46,253 bases of DNA. Source: Chara braunii (Eukaryota; Streptophyta; Charophyceae; Charales; Characeae). Position 1 is the first letter of the stretch; each line of letters starts with the position of its first letter. Shown in pieces: positions 1 to 9,940 of this stretch. The DNA lies in assembly GCA_003427395.1 (NCBI GenBank), contig BFEA01000291.1, forward strand, positions 1,861,158 through 1,907,410. Reading direction: 5' to 3'. The notes beneath the pieces are model-generated. The model saw nothing but the letters and a program-made list of their open reading frames with translations. It was not told the origin of the DNA and did not search any database. Position numbers and translations under genes: made by a program.

Positions 1-33
<33 letters not shown>
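1..33 (+). repeat. poly(A) tract at the window edge
   Basis: Thirty-three consecutive A. It is on the plus strand, so it is not the tail of the neighbouring minus-strand LINE, whose tail reads as poly(T) from position 66. It may be the 3' tail of an older plus-strand retroposon that continues to the left, or simple low-complexity sequence. Confidence 0.9.
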
Positions 34-36
<3 letters not shown>

Positions 37-54
37 AATCATGGCTATTCTGTT

Positions 55-66
55 GAGTTTTCCTGT
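55..66. repeat. Left target-site duplication of the LINE
   Basis: GAGTTTTCCTGT, identical to 7228-7239. It directly abuts the T-run that is the complement of the LINE A-tail. The last T could belong to either the duplication or the tail, so the duplication is 11 or 12 bp. Confidence 0.92.
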
Positions 67-453
67 TTTTTTTTATTTATTATTTTTAAACACCATTCAC
101 ATGTTATATTCCAGCAAAATGAGTCGAGGCCGGGGGTCCTCACAATTCAACCCGAAGTTATCCCGACAGCATCAGCCGGCTTAGCTTATCTCTCTCGTAC
201 CTTGGAACTTAGAAACAGGCGGCAACCTCGATGATTCTTACTCAGTAAACCAACTACCTTAGAGCCTACCCTATTCACTATTGAATCTATTCTCTTCCTA
301 ACTCCGACCTATACGCGGTTTGAAATTTCGTCTAAAACGACCAAGTGGACCTCAATCCCCCAAAGCCCAGACACTCTCCACCCTCCTCCCCTATGCAGAC
401 TACTGTATCTGCCTGCTGGAACCGAGTGCTCTGGTTCATCCAAGACTATCTCC
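66..453 (-). other. LINE 3' UTR and A-rich tail
   Basis: Sequence downstream of the ORF2 stop. The terminal part, read on the minus strand, is an A-rich tail with interspersed T (complement of 66-87). No further gene was found. Short open frames here on either strand show no recognisable protein. Confidence 0.8.
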
Positions 454-1923
454 CTACCTAAATTCAATCCAGTTACACAGGACCAATTTCGCTGTTGGGG
501 TAATCCTGGCCAATTGATCCCTGACACACCAGGGCTTTCTGAACCAATTCATTCCTGTGGCTGCTTCCTTGTTTTGGGCCTTCCTGTGCCAGTCTTCCTT
601 AACGGCATTGGCTAGAAACAGCTTGAAGGTTGCTCCTGCCTGCCGTTCTGACATACTTTTCCCTTGGATTTTCTTATCATTGCGATCGAGCCAGATAACC
701 CAGAGGAGGATCGCTTGACACACTTGAGATATGTAACCCCACCCTTCCTTACCATTGAAGCCCTCTGGTGTTCCACCCAGTAATGCCCACCGCTGCCCTA
801 TGAACTCCGTCAAACTTGTGAATCTTTTCCAGTGGTAGTCCCACCATTCCCACCATCCCCGTGATTTGGGACAGTCCCACCAAAGGTGGGACATTGTTTC
901 ATTGTCACTCTGACAACGATCACAGATGGTATTGACAGCCATTCCTTTCTCCGCGAGCCATTTTGTTGTGGGCACTGCTAAGTGTGATTGAAGCCACAGT
1001 AGGGAAGCCAATTTATGAGTCATCTTCAATTGAGACCAGATGTCTCACAACTCTTTGCTCCTCGGAGGGGGCAACTCATGTACCTCCCTTTTCCACCTTC
1101 CATCAATCTTAGAGAGCAGCATATTTGATCCTAATCTGAGTTTCTGAAGCAACTTCATACTGAGACTATCCAAACCTAGGACAATCTCTGCTTCTACCAT
1201 CCACCCCCAAGCTGCTTCATCAATCCTCAGATCCTTGAGAGGGGTTCCATTACCAACCAGGAAGCGAACCTCTGAAAGGCTTACATTCGCTGGCGCCTGC
1301 AGCTTAACCCTGACTTTTGTAAAATTGTTGAGGCCATAGTGTAGTTGTATCCCAACCCTTTCCAGTTTTGGAAGGTTTGGGAGCTCCTGTTTGTACGATT
1401 CCATCCAACATTTACCCACTCCGTCCTCAGTCCAACTTTCCAATATGAAGATCCGTTCAGAGTCACAATCTGTCTGTTTGTACCACGTTCCTGGTCTGTC
1501 CTACCCTTCAGGGCCCAGCAAGTGTTTCCAGGTTTCAGGTATGGCTTCCACTAACTGCCTCGCCCTTTCCTCTTGCATGGGAAGTCAACCGAGCATCTGT
1601 TTCAGTTGCTCTGACGTTTTCCACTGGTTTGTATGCTCGTCCCACAAGTCCCCAACTGTGCTGACCCCTTTCTGTAACCAACTCTGTCCGACGGACCCTG
1701 GCTTTCTATCCAAAGGAAAGTAAAGACCTTCCTTTTCTTGAATCGCCGGGTTCTCAAACAAATGTTGGCGTTTTACTTCTTCCTTTGAGCGTGGCGGCAT
1801 CACTGTCGTAGGTTTCGCCTTCTTCCAAGCCATTAACACTTTCCGCCAGAATCTTGATTTGGGACGCTTGCAAGAGTAGGTGTCAGTCATGATAGCGACC
1901 CATTCGTCTTTAGGCCTTGACAA
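454..1923 (-). other. ORF2 C-terminal region with zf-RVT zinc finger
   Basis: All C-terminal pieces are in one frame, separated by stops at 1585, 1501 and 1045. The last piece (454-1029) has CDRCQSDNETMSHLWWDCP, spacing C-x2-C-x8-H-x4-C, at its residues 36-53. This zf-RVT finger ends many plant LINE ORF2 proteins and is thought to help bind nucleic acid. Confidence 0.88.
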
Positions 1924-2099
1924 TTTCCATTATTCAGCCAGCAAAAGTTCTGCCAGGAACATCCAGTCTGCTTCCTGGTCGCCCGTGGCGACTCTTATGA
2001 TCCATTTGGCTAGCAGGGTCGTGTTCTTCAGAGCCGGATCTACCATAGATAGACCCCCTTCTTCTCTCTGTAGGTAAATGTTGTCCCATGCAACTTTGG

Positions 2100-3330
2100 A
2101 AATGTACCCTTGGTCTGGGTCACTGTCTGGCTTCCAGATAAACCTTCGAGCTACCCCTGTCACTGTCTTGAGTGTCCCTGGGGACAGTCTGCGAACTGCT
2201 GCTACGTACCACAAAAGAGTAAAGGCTGATACTGTTATTGCCAGCGCTCTGCCTATGAGGGACAGGCGAAAGGCCCCTCCCCACCCCTTGATTCCTCTGG
2301 AGATCTTTTCCTGCAGAATCAAGTCTTGTAATGAGGAGCAGTCCCCCAATGCCACTTGGACGCCCAAAAACCGTTCTGCCATGTCAGCCTGCACTCTTTC
2401 CATGCCCCATTGGACACTCAACGTGAACTTCGTCGGGAGGAAGAATACCGACTTATTCCAATTCACGGCTGCCTCTGTCAGTTCGGCAAAGTTTGGCAGG
2501 CAATATTTCATAGCATCCATGGATTGGCGTGGGTTTCTCGAGATGGCGAACAAATCATCCGCCAACGCCTTGACTGGACTCTCCTTTCCATTTTGTAGAA
2601 CGATTTCTGTGATTTCTGGATGTTGCCTGATGTTGCAGAGAAGTGGCGCAAGATGTAGAGCAAAAAGCAGTGGGGTAAGCGGGCAGCCCTGCCGCAGAGA
2701 TCGAGTCAATTGGAATTCCTCCGATATCTGCCCATTTACACAAACTGTTGCTGTCGACCATCTGTACATAACTTTTACCCATTTACAGAATGACTCCCCA
2801 AAGCCGGCCACCCTCAGGGTCTCAGTGTTGTCAGTACGAATGTCCAATTGACTCGGTCGTAGGCTTTCTCCAGGTCTAACAAAAGGATTGCAACATCTGC
2901 ATCTTCCTTGTCGACAAACTCCAGTGCTTTGATGGCGGTAATGATGTTTTCAAAGATGGAGCGCCCTCGTATGAAGGCCCCTTAGTCTCTATGTACCAAA
3001 CTGGGGAGAACTTGAGACAGTCTGCTCGCCAGAGTCGTTGCCAGTAGCTTGTAAACCACATCCAAGAGGGTGATGGGACGCCAGTTCCAGACCTCGCTGC
3101 GATCGCCCTTCTTGTACATCAATGAGATGATGCCTCAAGTCATGGTCCTCCCTAACGTTCCACCTTCCAAAATAGCGTTATACATTTCTATGAGGTCCCC
3201 AACTATTGGCCGCAAGCAGACGCTGTAAAATTCCACCAGTAATCCATTTTCCCCTGGGGCTTTACCTTGAGCCATCGACTTGACTGTGAAACGAAGCTCC
3301 TCCTCTGTAATAGGCATGTCTAACCGTTGC
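2100..3330 (-). other. ORF2 reverse transcriptase domain
   Basis: The recognisable blocks are WRPITLLDVVYK, FIRGRSIFEN, LLLDLEKAYDRVNW (first catalytic Asp, about 2845-2885), RQGCPLTPLLFALHL (about 2650-2700) and ALADDLFAI (about 2545-2570). The last is the YxDD-box equivalent and here reads LADD. Tyr or Phe is usual before ADD, so Leu is odd and may be a mutation. Stops at 3135 and 2982 and a frame change near 2825 interrupt it. Confidence 0.93.
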
Positions 3331-3979
3331 TTGGCGTCCTCTTAAAGCCTCACCTCCATGTTGTTCCAAAGGGGGGATAGTTTCGCCATGTTAGTGTCCA
3401 GGTCGTCAAACGGCCTTCTGGTCTTCAGAATGTCCTGGAAGTAATCTGCCGCATATCTGTTCATTTCTTCATTAGTCGTTGTTCGTGGTCGGCGCAATAG
3501 ATGAGGGTGTTGCAGTTCCCTCATTTGAACTGTTCTGTTCTTCGGGAGGAGTCTCTTAAAGGTCTCTTTTGTCATTCTATCTGACGACACCATCCCTTTT
3601 GTCTGTAGGATCTGAGTCCATCTCTCATGTTTGCTGCACTGGTATTTCTCCCATTCCTGCATCCTCTCCTTCCTTTCCTCCGCCCAGAAGAGATCAGAGA
3701 TTGGATGTTCCCCTAATCTTTTTTCATCCTCTTCTACCTTCCTCCACAGAACCTGTTCCTCCTTATTCCGAAGGAATGCTGCAATCCGGGAGAAAGTATC
3801 CAATTTTAGCGAGATGGTTCTCAGGCCTGCGTCGATCCAGTCCGCAGGAGACTCGAAACTCTGCCTTGCTAAAGTCCAGCTCCTCCAAAACTCTTCTACC
3901 CAGCATCTGATACCCTCATCCTGTAAAAGGACCGAGTTTAGCTTAAAATAGTCCGATCCTCTCTCTACCAGGTCAGTCG

Positions 3980-4711
3980 TGACACATTCCAGCATTACCG
4001 GCTTGTGATCGAAGCAGGACGCATTTTTTACGCAGGCTATTTGAACTGCGTTGCCTGCTGCTTCCGTCGTGAGAAAGAAGTCTAGCCTTCTTCTGACTCC
4101 CGCGAGCTGGGTAGTCTGACCAAACCACGTGAACTCCTGTTTCGTCGGATTGAGATCTCTGAAGATATCTTTAAGCTTCCATACCTCGATCCATTTGAGC
4201 AGCTTGGCTCTGTCCTTGGTGAGGCCATCATCTGATTCAGAGTCCATACCCGGAGTGAGGACCGTGTTCCAGTCTCCTCCTATGATGAGGTTTTCGCAGT
4301 TCCGAACTCGGAAGGAAGTACGACAGCATATCGAAAAAAGACGAACCTCTCACCAGGTTCGTTCGGAGCATACACAGTGACGAACGCCCATTCCGTATTG
4401 CCCAATTGTAATCTGACCCAGCACCAACGACCCCAAATATCGCAATCCGAGTCTATAAGTCTCGCTTTTAATCTTTTGTGGATGACCACCGCCACCCCTC
4501 CTTTCGAGCCCTTGGCCGAGGCCCACAGTTGGGGTCCATCCCACCAATTTGTCAGCTGGCCCAGCTTTGCTTCTGGCGACTTCGTTTCTTGCAGCATCAT
4601 TACATCTACCCCTGTATCGTGGATCCAACTCTTAAGCCTCTGCCCTTTTTGCCTGCCATTTGTATCCCCCAGCCCCCTCGCATTCCAGCTTGCTATCTTA
4701 AGCTTACCCAT
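3980..4711 (-). other. ORF2 endonuclease domain (APE/exonuclease III-like)
   Basis: The blocks seen in order are SWNARGLG (Asn), LQETKS (Glu), VYAPN (Tyr), GGDWN (Asp/Asn; encoded just upstream of 4247 after a frame change), RRRLDFFL (Arg/Asp) and SCFDHKPV (Asp-His). These are the metal-binding and catalytic positions of the family, and all are present. The only damage inside the domain is the frameshift around 4300-4330. Confidence 0.93.
4704..4711 (-). other. ORF1 stop / ORF2 start overlap ATGGGTAA
   Basis: The ORF2 start codon (4711-4709) and the stop codon of the upstream frame (4706-4704) overlap within eight bases. Such stop-start overlaps in bicistronic LINE RNAs are compatible with termination-reinitiation. 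The mechanism is inferred. Confidence 0.75.
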
Positions 4712-5402
4712 CTGCTGCTGGGATCAGGCCTGCTGAATGGATGCCTGCTGGTACTGGGTTCAGACCCCTAGTGCCTACTTCCTCCTCTTGCCCATCATCT
4801 TCGATTGGCCACTCTTCTGAAAGGCAAACCCGAAACAGTTCTGATGACAGATTGCACGACCTTGGCATATTAGGATGTAGGTCCGCCAAGAAGGATGTTG
4901 GCACCCCTGGTTCCACTACCACGTTAGACAGCAGGTCGATAGAAGGCTGAATAAGCGTTTCTAAGGGGAAGGTGCCCAAACCAACCGATGCTAAGCCTAC
5001 CCAGGCTTCAATAGGGATACGTGCATCGATGAAAGCAATGGAATAGCGTACTACCTTGCCCTCCGCTACTTCCACTCTAAGTTTGCGTAACACAAAGTCT
5101 GGAAAAAGGCGAAAGGGGAATCTGTCAGCAAACAGATACCTTACCTTGTCTTTAATCATGGCCTCCATTGGGATTTCTTCGACTCCAGCTGTCGGCAAGA
5201 TCATATTATCATCTTTGTCTAACAATCCAATAACAAATATTTCTTGTTCCCGTCTTGCGCAAACTAGTGGAAGGAGCAGTCGTTCTTCAAACTCCCTCTC
5301 TGCCATATGACCTCTCCCGACTCCCATTGGGACACTGTGCGGAGATTCCTCCATTCTTGAGCCACAGGATTGGTTGGGATCAATCGATCCCTCGAGTTCC
5401 AC
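4704..5402 (-). CDS. LINE ORF1 C-terminal half (frame-shifted from ORF1)
   Basis: An open frame of about 230 codons between the ORF1 zinc-knuckle frame and ORF2. Its acidic N-terminal stretch extends upstream of 5402 to a TAG near 5465, overlapping the ORF1 frame, so the two are best read as one ORF1 split by a +1 shift between about 5465 and 5380. It has no recognised domain. Visible content: a hydrophobic, beta-rich core (VRYSIAFIDARIPIEAWVGL) and an acidic C-terminus. Its stop TAA lies inside the ORF2 start (ATGGGTAA, 4711-4704). Programmed frameshifting is possible, but a simple indel is the plainer reading given the decay of ORF2. Confidence 0.7.
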   Translation of the reverse strand: MELEGSIDPNQSCGSRMEESPHSVPMGVGRGHMAEREFEERLLLPLVCARREQEIFVIGLLDKDDNMILPTAGVEEIPMEAMIKDKVRYLFADRFPFRLFPDFVLRKLRVEVAEGKVVRYSIAFIDARIPIEAWVGLASVGLGTFPLETLIQPSIDLLSNVVVEPGVPTSFLADLHPNMPRSCNLSSELFRVCLSEEWPIEDDGQEEEVGTRGLNPVPAGIHSAGLIPAADG

Positions 5403-6888
5403 TTCTTCTGCTCCCGCGTCTTCTTCCGCATCCTGCTCCTTGACGAGAGACTTCTCTCTCTAGTTGTATCCTGTACCTGGTTTCTTCTGGTCGTCCCGAT
5501 CTTGTATGCGCAGAGAAGTTCCACCGGTTGCCATTGATTCGATCTCCGACACTTCCTATAGCCGAATACCTGGTTCCCACAGGAGGCGGGATATACATCG
5601 CTCCTTGCCCAGCCTCTTGTGACGAACGAGCAAAACTTTTGTAACCAAGTGGAGCTGAATAGTATGGTAGGATTGCTTGGTCCTGGCGAGACACCTGCCT
5701 CCCCTGAGCCACATACAGTCTAAACGCTCCTTGGTACTGTGGACGCTGAAGTGGGAGCCGGCTTTGTCTTGACACTAGGACCCCTTGGCCACTAAAAGAT
5801 TCCCCCCTCTCCATTCGGTGTACTTCTCCACTTGGCCCTCCCCCTCTCAACCCGCCTTGGGTGTCCTGCATCCTACCGCTTTGTACCCCTCCCGTAGAAC
5901 GGAGTGGTTGTGATCCGTCCATATGTGAAGCCTGATCTTGAGCTGCTGGCTGTCGGAGATTCTGGTTCTCTTGTCCTCGTTGTTGACGATTCCTTATAAA
6001 TGTGGCCTGTCTTTGCATGGAATCAGCCTGGTTTGCTTCATCTTCCTCTGCTTGTGGACATCCGTCTTCCGCTGTATGGTACCACCATCTGCACCTTGTG
6101 CACCACGGCGTATGTTTGCATACGAACTTGATCTGAACCGTCTCATTCCCCAGCCGGATCGAGAGTTCTGGCTCAAAATTTCCTTCAGCTTCCTTGACCG
6201 ACTCAAATTTGAGATTCATGAGCTTAGGCTTGGTGCGATCTTGCTCAGGAGGAATACAATTTATCACATGTCCCATCGAGGTTTCTACCACACTTTCCAC
6301 GTGGAACATAGCACGCAATGACACGCGAATCGCCATAACCCAGAACTTTGATTCGTCCTCCAACCTTCTTCTCTCATCCAGTTTCGAGCGGGTCAGCCAT
6401 GGTTTGAAGATCATACCATACTCTATACCTCGAATTACCACTTTGTCCTCTGCCTTCGCCACCATCCACTGCGCAACCTCCCTAGATTTGGCAACATAGG
6501 ATACAACATTAGGTCGACCCCTTCTTGTGTTGCGATCGAAATTCCGTTCTCTATACCATCCGTTCTCGTATGCTCGTATTAAGTCTTCCCTGGTTCGCAT
6601 CCGTAGATCTCGTGCAGCACCTTGAAAAATTATTGTGACCGTGCGCTCCTTCAGCCATGCTGTTGTGAGATCGTCGAGTCTTGAGTTGACTACGAAGACT
6701 CGTGCTCCATTTTCGACAGTCCATTGGCCATGCTGGAATTTCTCCGGTAGAATGCCGTCGTCGTAGCATTTGGAGATCAGAGTCTTCATGCGGTCCTCGT
6801 CTGAAAGAGAAATACTCGTGCCAATATTCGGAGGGGAGCGCCCTCTGCTGCCATGTTGGATGCCTGCTCTCCCTGACTGTGATGCCAT
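5380..6888 (-). CDS. LINE ORF1 (nucleic-acid-binding, CCHC-type zinc knuckle)
   Basis: ATG at 6888; about 500 codons with no internal stop. The N-terminal third resembles the DUF4283-like RNA-binding region of plant LINE ORF1 proteins (TVTIIFQGAARDLRMRTRED). Residues about 257-278 hold a zinc knuckle read as CTRCRWWYHTAEDGC (C-x2-C-x4-H-x5-C). The C-terminal part is rich in Gln, Arg and Gly, as expected of a disordered RNA-binding tail. The protein should coat LINE RNA and form the transposition particle. The last about 25 codons look like an out-of-frame reading, and the acidic alternative frame (4704-5402) is probably the true continuation. ORF1 is much less damaged than ORF2. Confidence 0.88.
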   Translation of the reverse strand: MASQSGRAGIQHGSRGRSPPNIGTSISLSDEDRMKTLISKCYDDGILPEKFQHGQWTVENGARVFVVNSRLDDLTTAWLKERTVTIIFQGAARDLRMRTREDLIRAYENGWYRERNFDRNTRRGRPNVVSYVAKSREVAQWMVAKAEDKVVIRGIEYGMIFKPWLTRSKLDERRRLEDESKFWVMAIRVSLRAMFHVESVVETSMGHVINCIPPEQDRTKPKLMNLKFESVKEAEGNFEPELSIRLGNETVQIKFVCKHTPWCTRCRWWYHTAEDGCPQAEEDEANQADSMQRQATFIRNRQQRGQENQNLRQPAAQDQASHMDGSQPLRSTGGVQSGRMQDTQGGLRGGGPSGEVHRMERGESFSGQGVLVSRQSRLPLQRPQYQGAFRLYVAQGRQVSRQDQAILPYYSAPLGYKSFARSSQEAGQGAMYIPPPVGTRYSAIGSVGDRINGNRWNFSAHTRSGRPEETRYRIQLEREVSRQGAGCGRRRGSRRSGTRGID

Positions 6889-7227
6889 ACTCCTATACGA
6901 TCTGTCTTCTTCTATCCTTACTGCCTTCCAATGAAACTCTGCGTGTCAACAGCGGGCGCCGGCTGCGGCGCACGCCCTAAGAGAACTTCCGCCCCAACCA
7001 CAACTTGCAAATTTTCTGAAACCGTCTACGCACTGCTGCGTGATTAAAAGGGGTCAGCAAGTCCGTCAACCTCCTCATTGGAGTGTGCTCCGAAAATATC
7101 GAGAACGAAGCACGAACCTCACCGAGGTCATCATGGCGGTGACTGCTCGGAGATGGCCTATCCAGTACTACCAGAAGACACTAACTTAGAGCACCATTGT
7201 GCCAACCGCCGTGTCCCCCCGGGCCTG
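6889..7227 (-). promoter_or_regulatory. LINE 5' UTR, expected internal promoter
   Basis: A 339-bp leader between the target-site duplication and the ORF1 ATG. On the minus strand it begins with a G/C-rich stretch. LINEs carry their promoter here, but no specific element was recognised. Confidence 0.55.
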
Positions 7228-7239
7228 GAGTTTTCCTGT
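7228..7239. repeat. Right target-site duplication of the LINE
   Basis: Exact second copy of GAGTTTTCCTGT, directly outside the 5' end of the minus-strand element. It fixes the element's first base at 7227, and everything to its right is the older insertion site. Confidence 0.92.
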
Positions 7240-8261
7240 AGTGCTTGACGGTAGACAGTAGACATCTCACGCTGATCGGAAGGATTTTGATTGGCCTGCG
7301 ATCTGGGTCGTTCACACGAACGGGTGGCCAAGACCACTGGCCGATGATAATTTTCTCATCGGCCTGCGATGCAGGCCGTCCGTTCGCGAGAATGGCCCAG
7401 ATGGTCGCACAAACGCTACCTTTTGGCCCCTTTTGGCCGGTACCACCCTTTGTGACCGACGTTCACTACCGTACCTGGGCTGCCTGACCTACCTGCCCTA
7501 CACGACCCTAGACGGCCTACCTGCACTGTGCCGCGCAAGCGCGGAAGCACAGCCACTCGGGAGCGAGACCGGCTGGCGCGAAAAGGATTGTGAACGGGCC
7601 TGGGCACACCACTCTTGAAACGGGCCCAATCTCGGGACGTTGCCACGCTCCACTTAACACTTTTTCGTTTTTCGACTGCCGCCAGCATTCTGCTGTGCAC
7701 ACCTCCAAACCCACTTTGGCCCGGCCTTCCGAAAATCGCACCCTCGCGCGATATCACCCGAAATGGTTGCCACACAGACCTATTACACTTGTTTTTTTTC
7801 TGGAAAGAAAGGGGTAACTTCGACGCAATCACGAAAACAGTTTGAAATTACACTTCAGGCAATCCTGCGAACACAACACATCCCCACGTGACCGCACCTG
7901 TCCTGAATTGTTGGTTACATACATTCACCATTATCGGCCCTTTTGCCTCAAGTGCAATTTCAAACTCAAACCCTGACTGCGCCGTAGTTTTCTCAAAAAA
8001 AGAAGAGTTGTCCGTTTGGTGGGCCAGTCAATCGTCGGCCTTCCCTACTGTCATCCCCTGAACACAACACACAGCCAAATGCGGGTGCGTTGTGTTCGGG
8101 GGAGGGGGGTAGTTCACACCCTCCCCAAAATATGTTTCGTTGTTGCTCGAATAACCAAGATTTAAACCCAAAAAAAAAGTATAAAAAAACAAGATCACCC
8201 CTGCCCATATGGTGGGGCCGATGGCTGAATGATACACTGGCAGCGTTGAGTTTCCTCGGTG
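7240..8261. other. Non-coding flank with small hairpins
   Basis: No convincing gene. Two nested dyads are visible: GGCCGATGA (7339-7347) with TCATCGGCC (7356-7364), and CGGCCTGC (7360-7367) with GCAGGCCG (7371-7378). Open frames here are short and unlike known proteins. Confidence 0.6.
7671..7766 (+). repeat. Diverged direct repeat, copy 1
   Basis: It shares a run including GGCCTTCCGAAAATCGCACC and a following C/GATATC..CGAAATGG core with 8407-8492, with substitutions and small gaps. An old duplication or dispersed repeat of unknown type. Confidence 0.8.
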
Positions 8262-8351
8262 CCCGAATCTGGACGTGTTTGTTGAGATGTGCAGGAAACC
8301 ACTTCGAGTTTCCTCAAACCGCACTTCTCCACAAACACGTCCAGATTCGGG
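8262..8351. repeat. 90-bp foldback with 21-bp perfect arms
   Basis: Positions 8262-8282 and 8331-8351 are perfect reverse complements (CCCGAATCTGGACGTG... and its mirror). Pairing continues inward: GAGATGTGC (8284-8292) against GCACTTCTC (8321-8329) with one mismatch, then GGAAAC (8294-8299) against GTTTCC (8308-8313). The flanks CGGTG and TGGTG could be a short target duplication. It could be a tiny foldback element or a small-RNA hairpin; nothing in the sequence decides. Confidence 0.9.
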
Positions 8352-8406
8352 TGGTGAGGGAACTCACTGCTTCAAGTGTTTTTTTTCGTTTTACGAATAC
8401 GAACAC

Positions 8407-8492
8407 CTCGACTGCCAGCTGTGCACACTTCGAAACGCACTTCGGTCTGGCCTTCCGAAAATCGCACCTTCGCTCGATATCGCCTGAAATGG
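8407..8492 (+). repeat. Diverged direct repeat, copy 2
   Basis: Second copy of the 7671-7766 unit, about 735 bp downstream, in the same orientation. Confidence 0.8.
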
Positions 8493-8876
8493 AAAACCGG
8501 GCACTGTCCATGGAAACGGCTCGCCGACCGCTGTTCGTGACCGTTGGTCTGCCCCCCTCCAACCGCACTCGCGATCACCTGGCCTACCTGTTTGAGCAGG
8601 TCGAGACTGTGTCCTTTCTGTTTTTCATGTATACGAATGTGTCGTGTGACCGGGGAGTCTCGTACAATTTAAAATCGGCCCACATATAATTTGCGATTAT
8701 ACGCCCACAACACATCATGTGTTAGCAATGCATTCTGAGAGAGATTGAAACGAGATCCAATATGGCATGTACACGATCCCACACATTATACATATGTGCA
8801 ATGGCAAACGACGTTTGGAGAGAGCAGTCCACAGCAGATCGGATGATAATAATACACAGAGAAACCACAGAAATAC

Positions 8877-9080
8877 TGAAAATAGAATCGAAATGGAAAT
8901 CAATTGTAATCAGCACTGGGGCTTGCACGTAATTTTACCCCCCATCACAGTGGAGTTCAAATACAGCGACACACACACACACACNTGAAAATAGAATCGA
9001 AATGGAAATCAATTGTAATCAGCACTGGGGCTTGCACGTAATTTTACCCCCCATCACAGTGGAGTTCAAATACAGCGACA
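8877..9080. repeat. 95-bp duplication around a single N (assembly join)
   Basis: 8877-8971 and 8986-9080 are identical and are separated by a short (CA)n run and one N at 8985. Identical contig ends that overlap but were not merged give exactly this picture, so it is very probably an artefact. Confidence 0.9.
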
Positions 9081-9126
9081 GCCCGTAGCACACACACACA
9101 CACCCACACGCACTCACAGACAGAGT

Positions 9127-9128
<2 letters not shown>

Positions 9129-9211
<83 letters not shown>
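9129..9211 (+). repeat. (GA)n microsatellite
   Basis: About 41 GA units, preceded by short (CA)n around 9090-9105. Confidence 0.97.
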
Positions 9212-9214
<3 letters not shown>

Positions 9215-9657
9215 TATTATTCGTTAAAATAGTAGATTATTTTCTAGATAGTACATTTTTGTTCGAGAAACAGGACAGCAGTGGACGAGGCTGGCGAAGG
9301 AGATCCTCATTATCAGTCAATATACAATGCATTAGAGTCATTGTACAGTGGATAAATCCTAAACACATTCATTTCCTGCACAATTTTAATTACCGAAGTT
9401 AGATACATCCTAATTAAACTGTCACCCATTCAGACATTGACTATGAAGATTCGTGTACTGAATGTTCAAGCCCTCCCTGTAACGCTCCCCTTCGAAGGGA
9501 TGCATAGGAGTGACATGAAATTGACTTTTGTAGAGGCTCAAACGAACGCATAGGAGTGACACGCAAAATGTCTTTTCAGAAGTTAGATCGAATATTAGGA
9601 TACATCCGAATCAAACTGTGTAAAAATTATGAGATGCTGAAAGTTGTTAATTGTTTC

Positions 9658-9783
9658 AGGATAATATTCACTTGGCAATGTCGAACTGTTATAAGGTACC
9701 CAAACACATAGTCCTTTTCCAGGATAATATTCACTTGGCAATGCCGAACTGTGATAAGGTACTCAAACACATAGTTCTTGTCA
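9658..9783 (+). repeat. 63-bp tandem duplication
   Basis: Two units start at 9658 and 9721 (AGGATAATATTCACTTGGCA) and differ at only a few positions. Confidence 0.92.
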
Positions 9784-9895
9784 TCACTTCGAGTCAGAAC
9801 ATCAACTGATGTCAAACAAAGAATTTCAAACCTAAACTCTATGAAGTTTCGATACCAAATACAATGTAAAGAGTTTGATTCGGATGTATCGTACT

Positions 9896-9940
9896 CTTCA
9901 ATCTAACCATATTCAATCTAACCATATTCAATCTAACCAT
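9896..9940 (+). repeat. 15-bp tandem repeat, three units
   Basis: ATTCAATCTAACCAT three times, followed by AGATTGAAT, which is complementary to part of the unit. Confidence 0.9.

Larger units (their letters stand above)
454..4711 (-). pseudogene. LINE ORF2 polyprotein (endonuclease-RT-zf-RVT), disabled
   Basis: ORF2 makes the nick and the cDNA during target-primed reverse transcription. The ATG at 4711 begins MGKLKIASWNARGLGD, the usual start of the endonuclease. Counting in the reading frames of the conserved blocks, premature stops lie at 3342-3344 (TAA), 3135-3137 (TGA), 2982-2984 (TAA), 1930-1932 (TAA), 1585-1587 (TGA), 1501-1503 (TAG) and 1045-1047 (TGA). Frame changes lie near 4300-4330 and near 2820-2830. 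Each stop is one C-to-T step from CAA, CAG or CGA. The TAA at 2982 falls where reverse transcriptases usually carry Gln before the (G/A)F-I-x-GR block. The whole is about 1,420 codons, normal for a plant LINE ORF2. Confidence 0.95.
66..7227 (-). mobile_element. Full-length plant-type LINE (non-LTR retrotransposon), decayed
   Basis: About 7.16 kb on the minus strand: a 5' leader (7227-6889), ORF1 with a zinc knuckle, ORF2 with AP-type endonuclease, reverse transcriptase and a C-terminal zf-RVT zinc finger, a 3' UTR, and an A-rich tail that reads as T-rich at 66-87. The 12-mer GAGTTTTCCTGT occurs exactly at both borders, as expected for target-primed reverse transcription, so the 5' end is not truncated. 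ORF2 has seven in-frame stops and two frameshifts, so this copy cannot make a full ORF2 protein. Domain order matches plant L1-type LINEs. None of the CGGAT-N2-ATCCG dyads that crowd other parts of the window was seen inside it. Confidence 0.96.
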
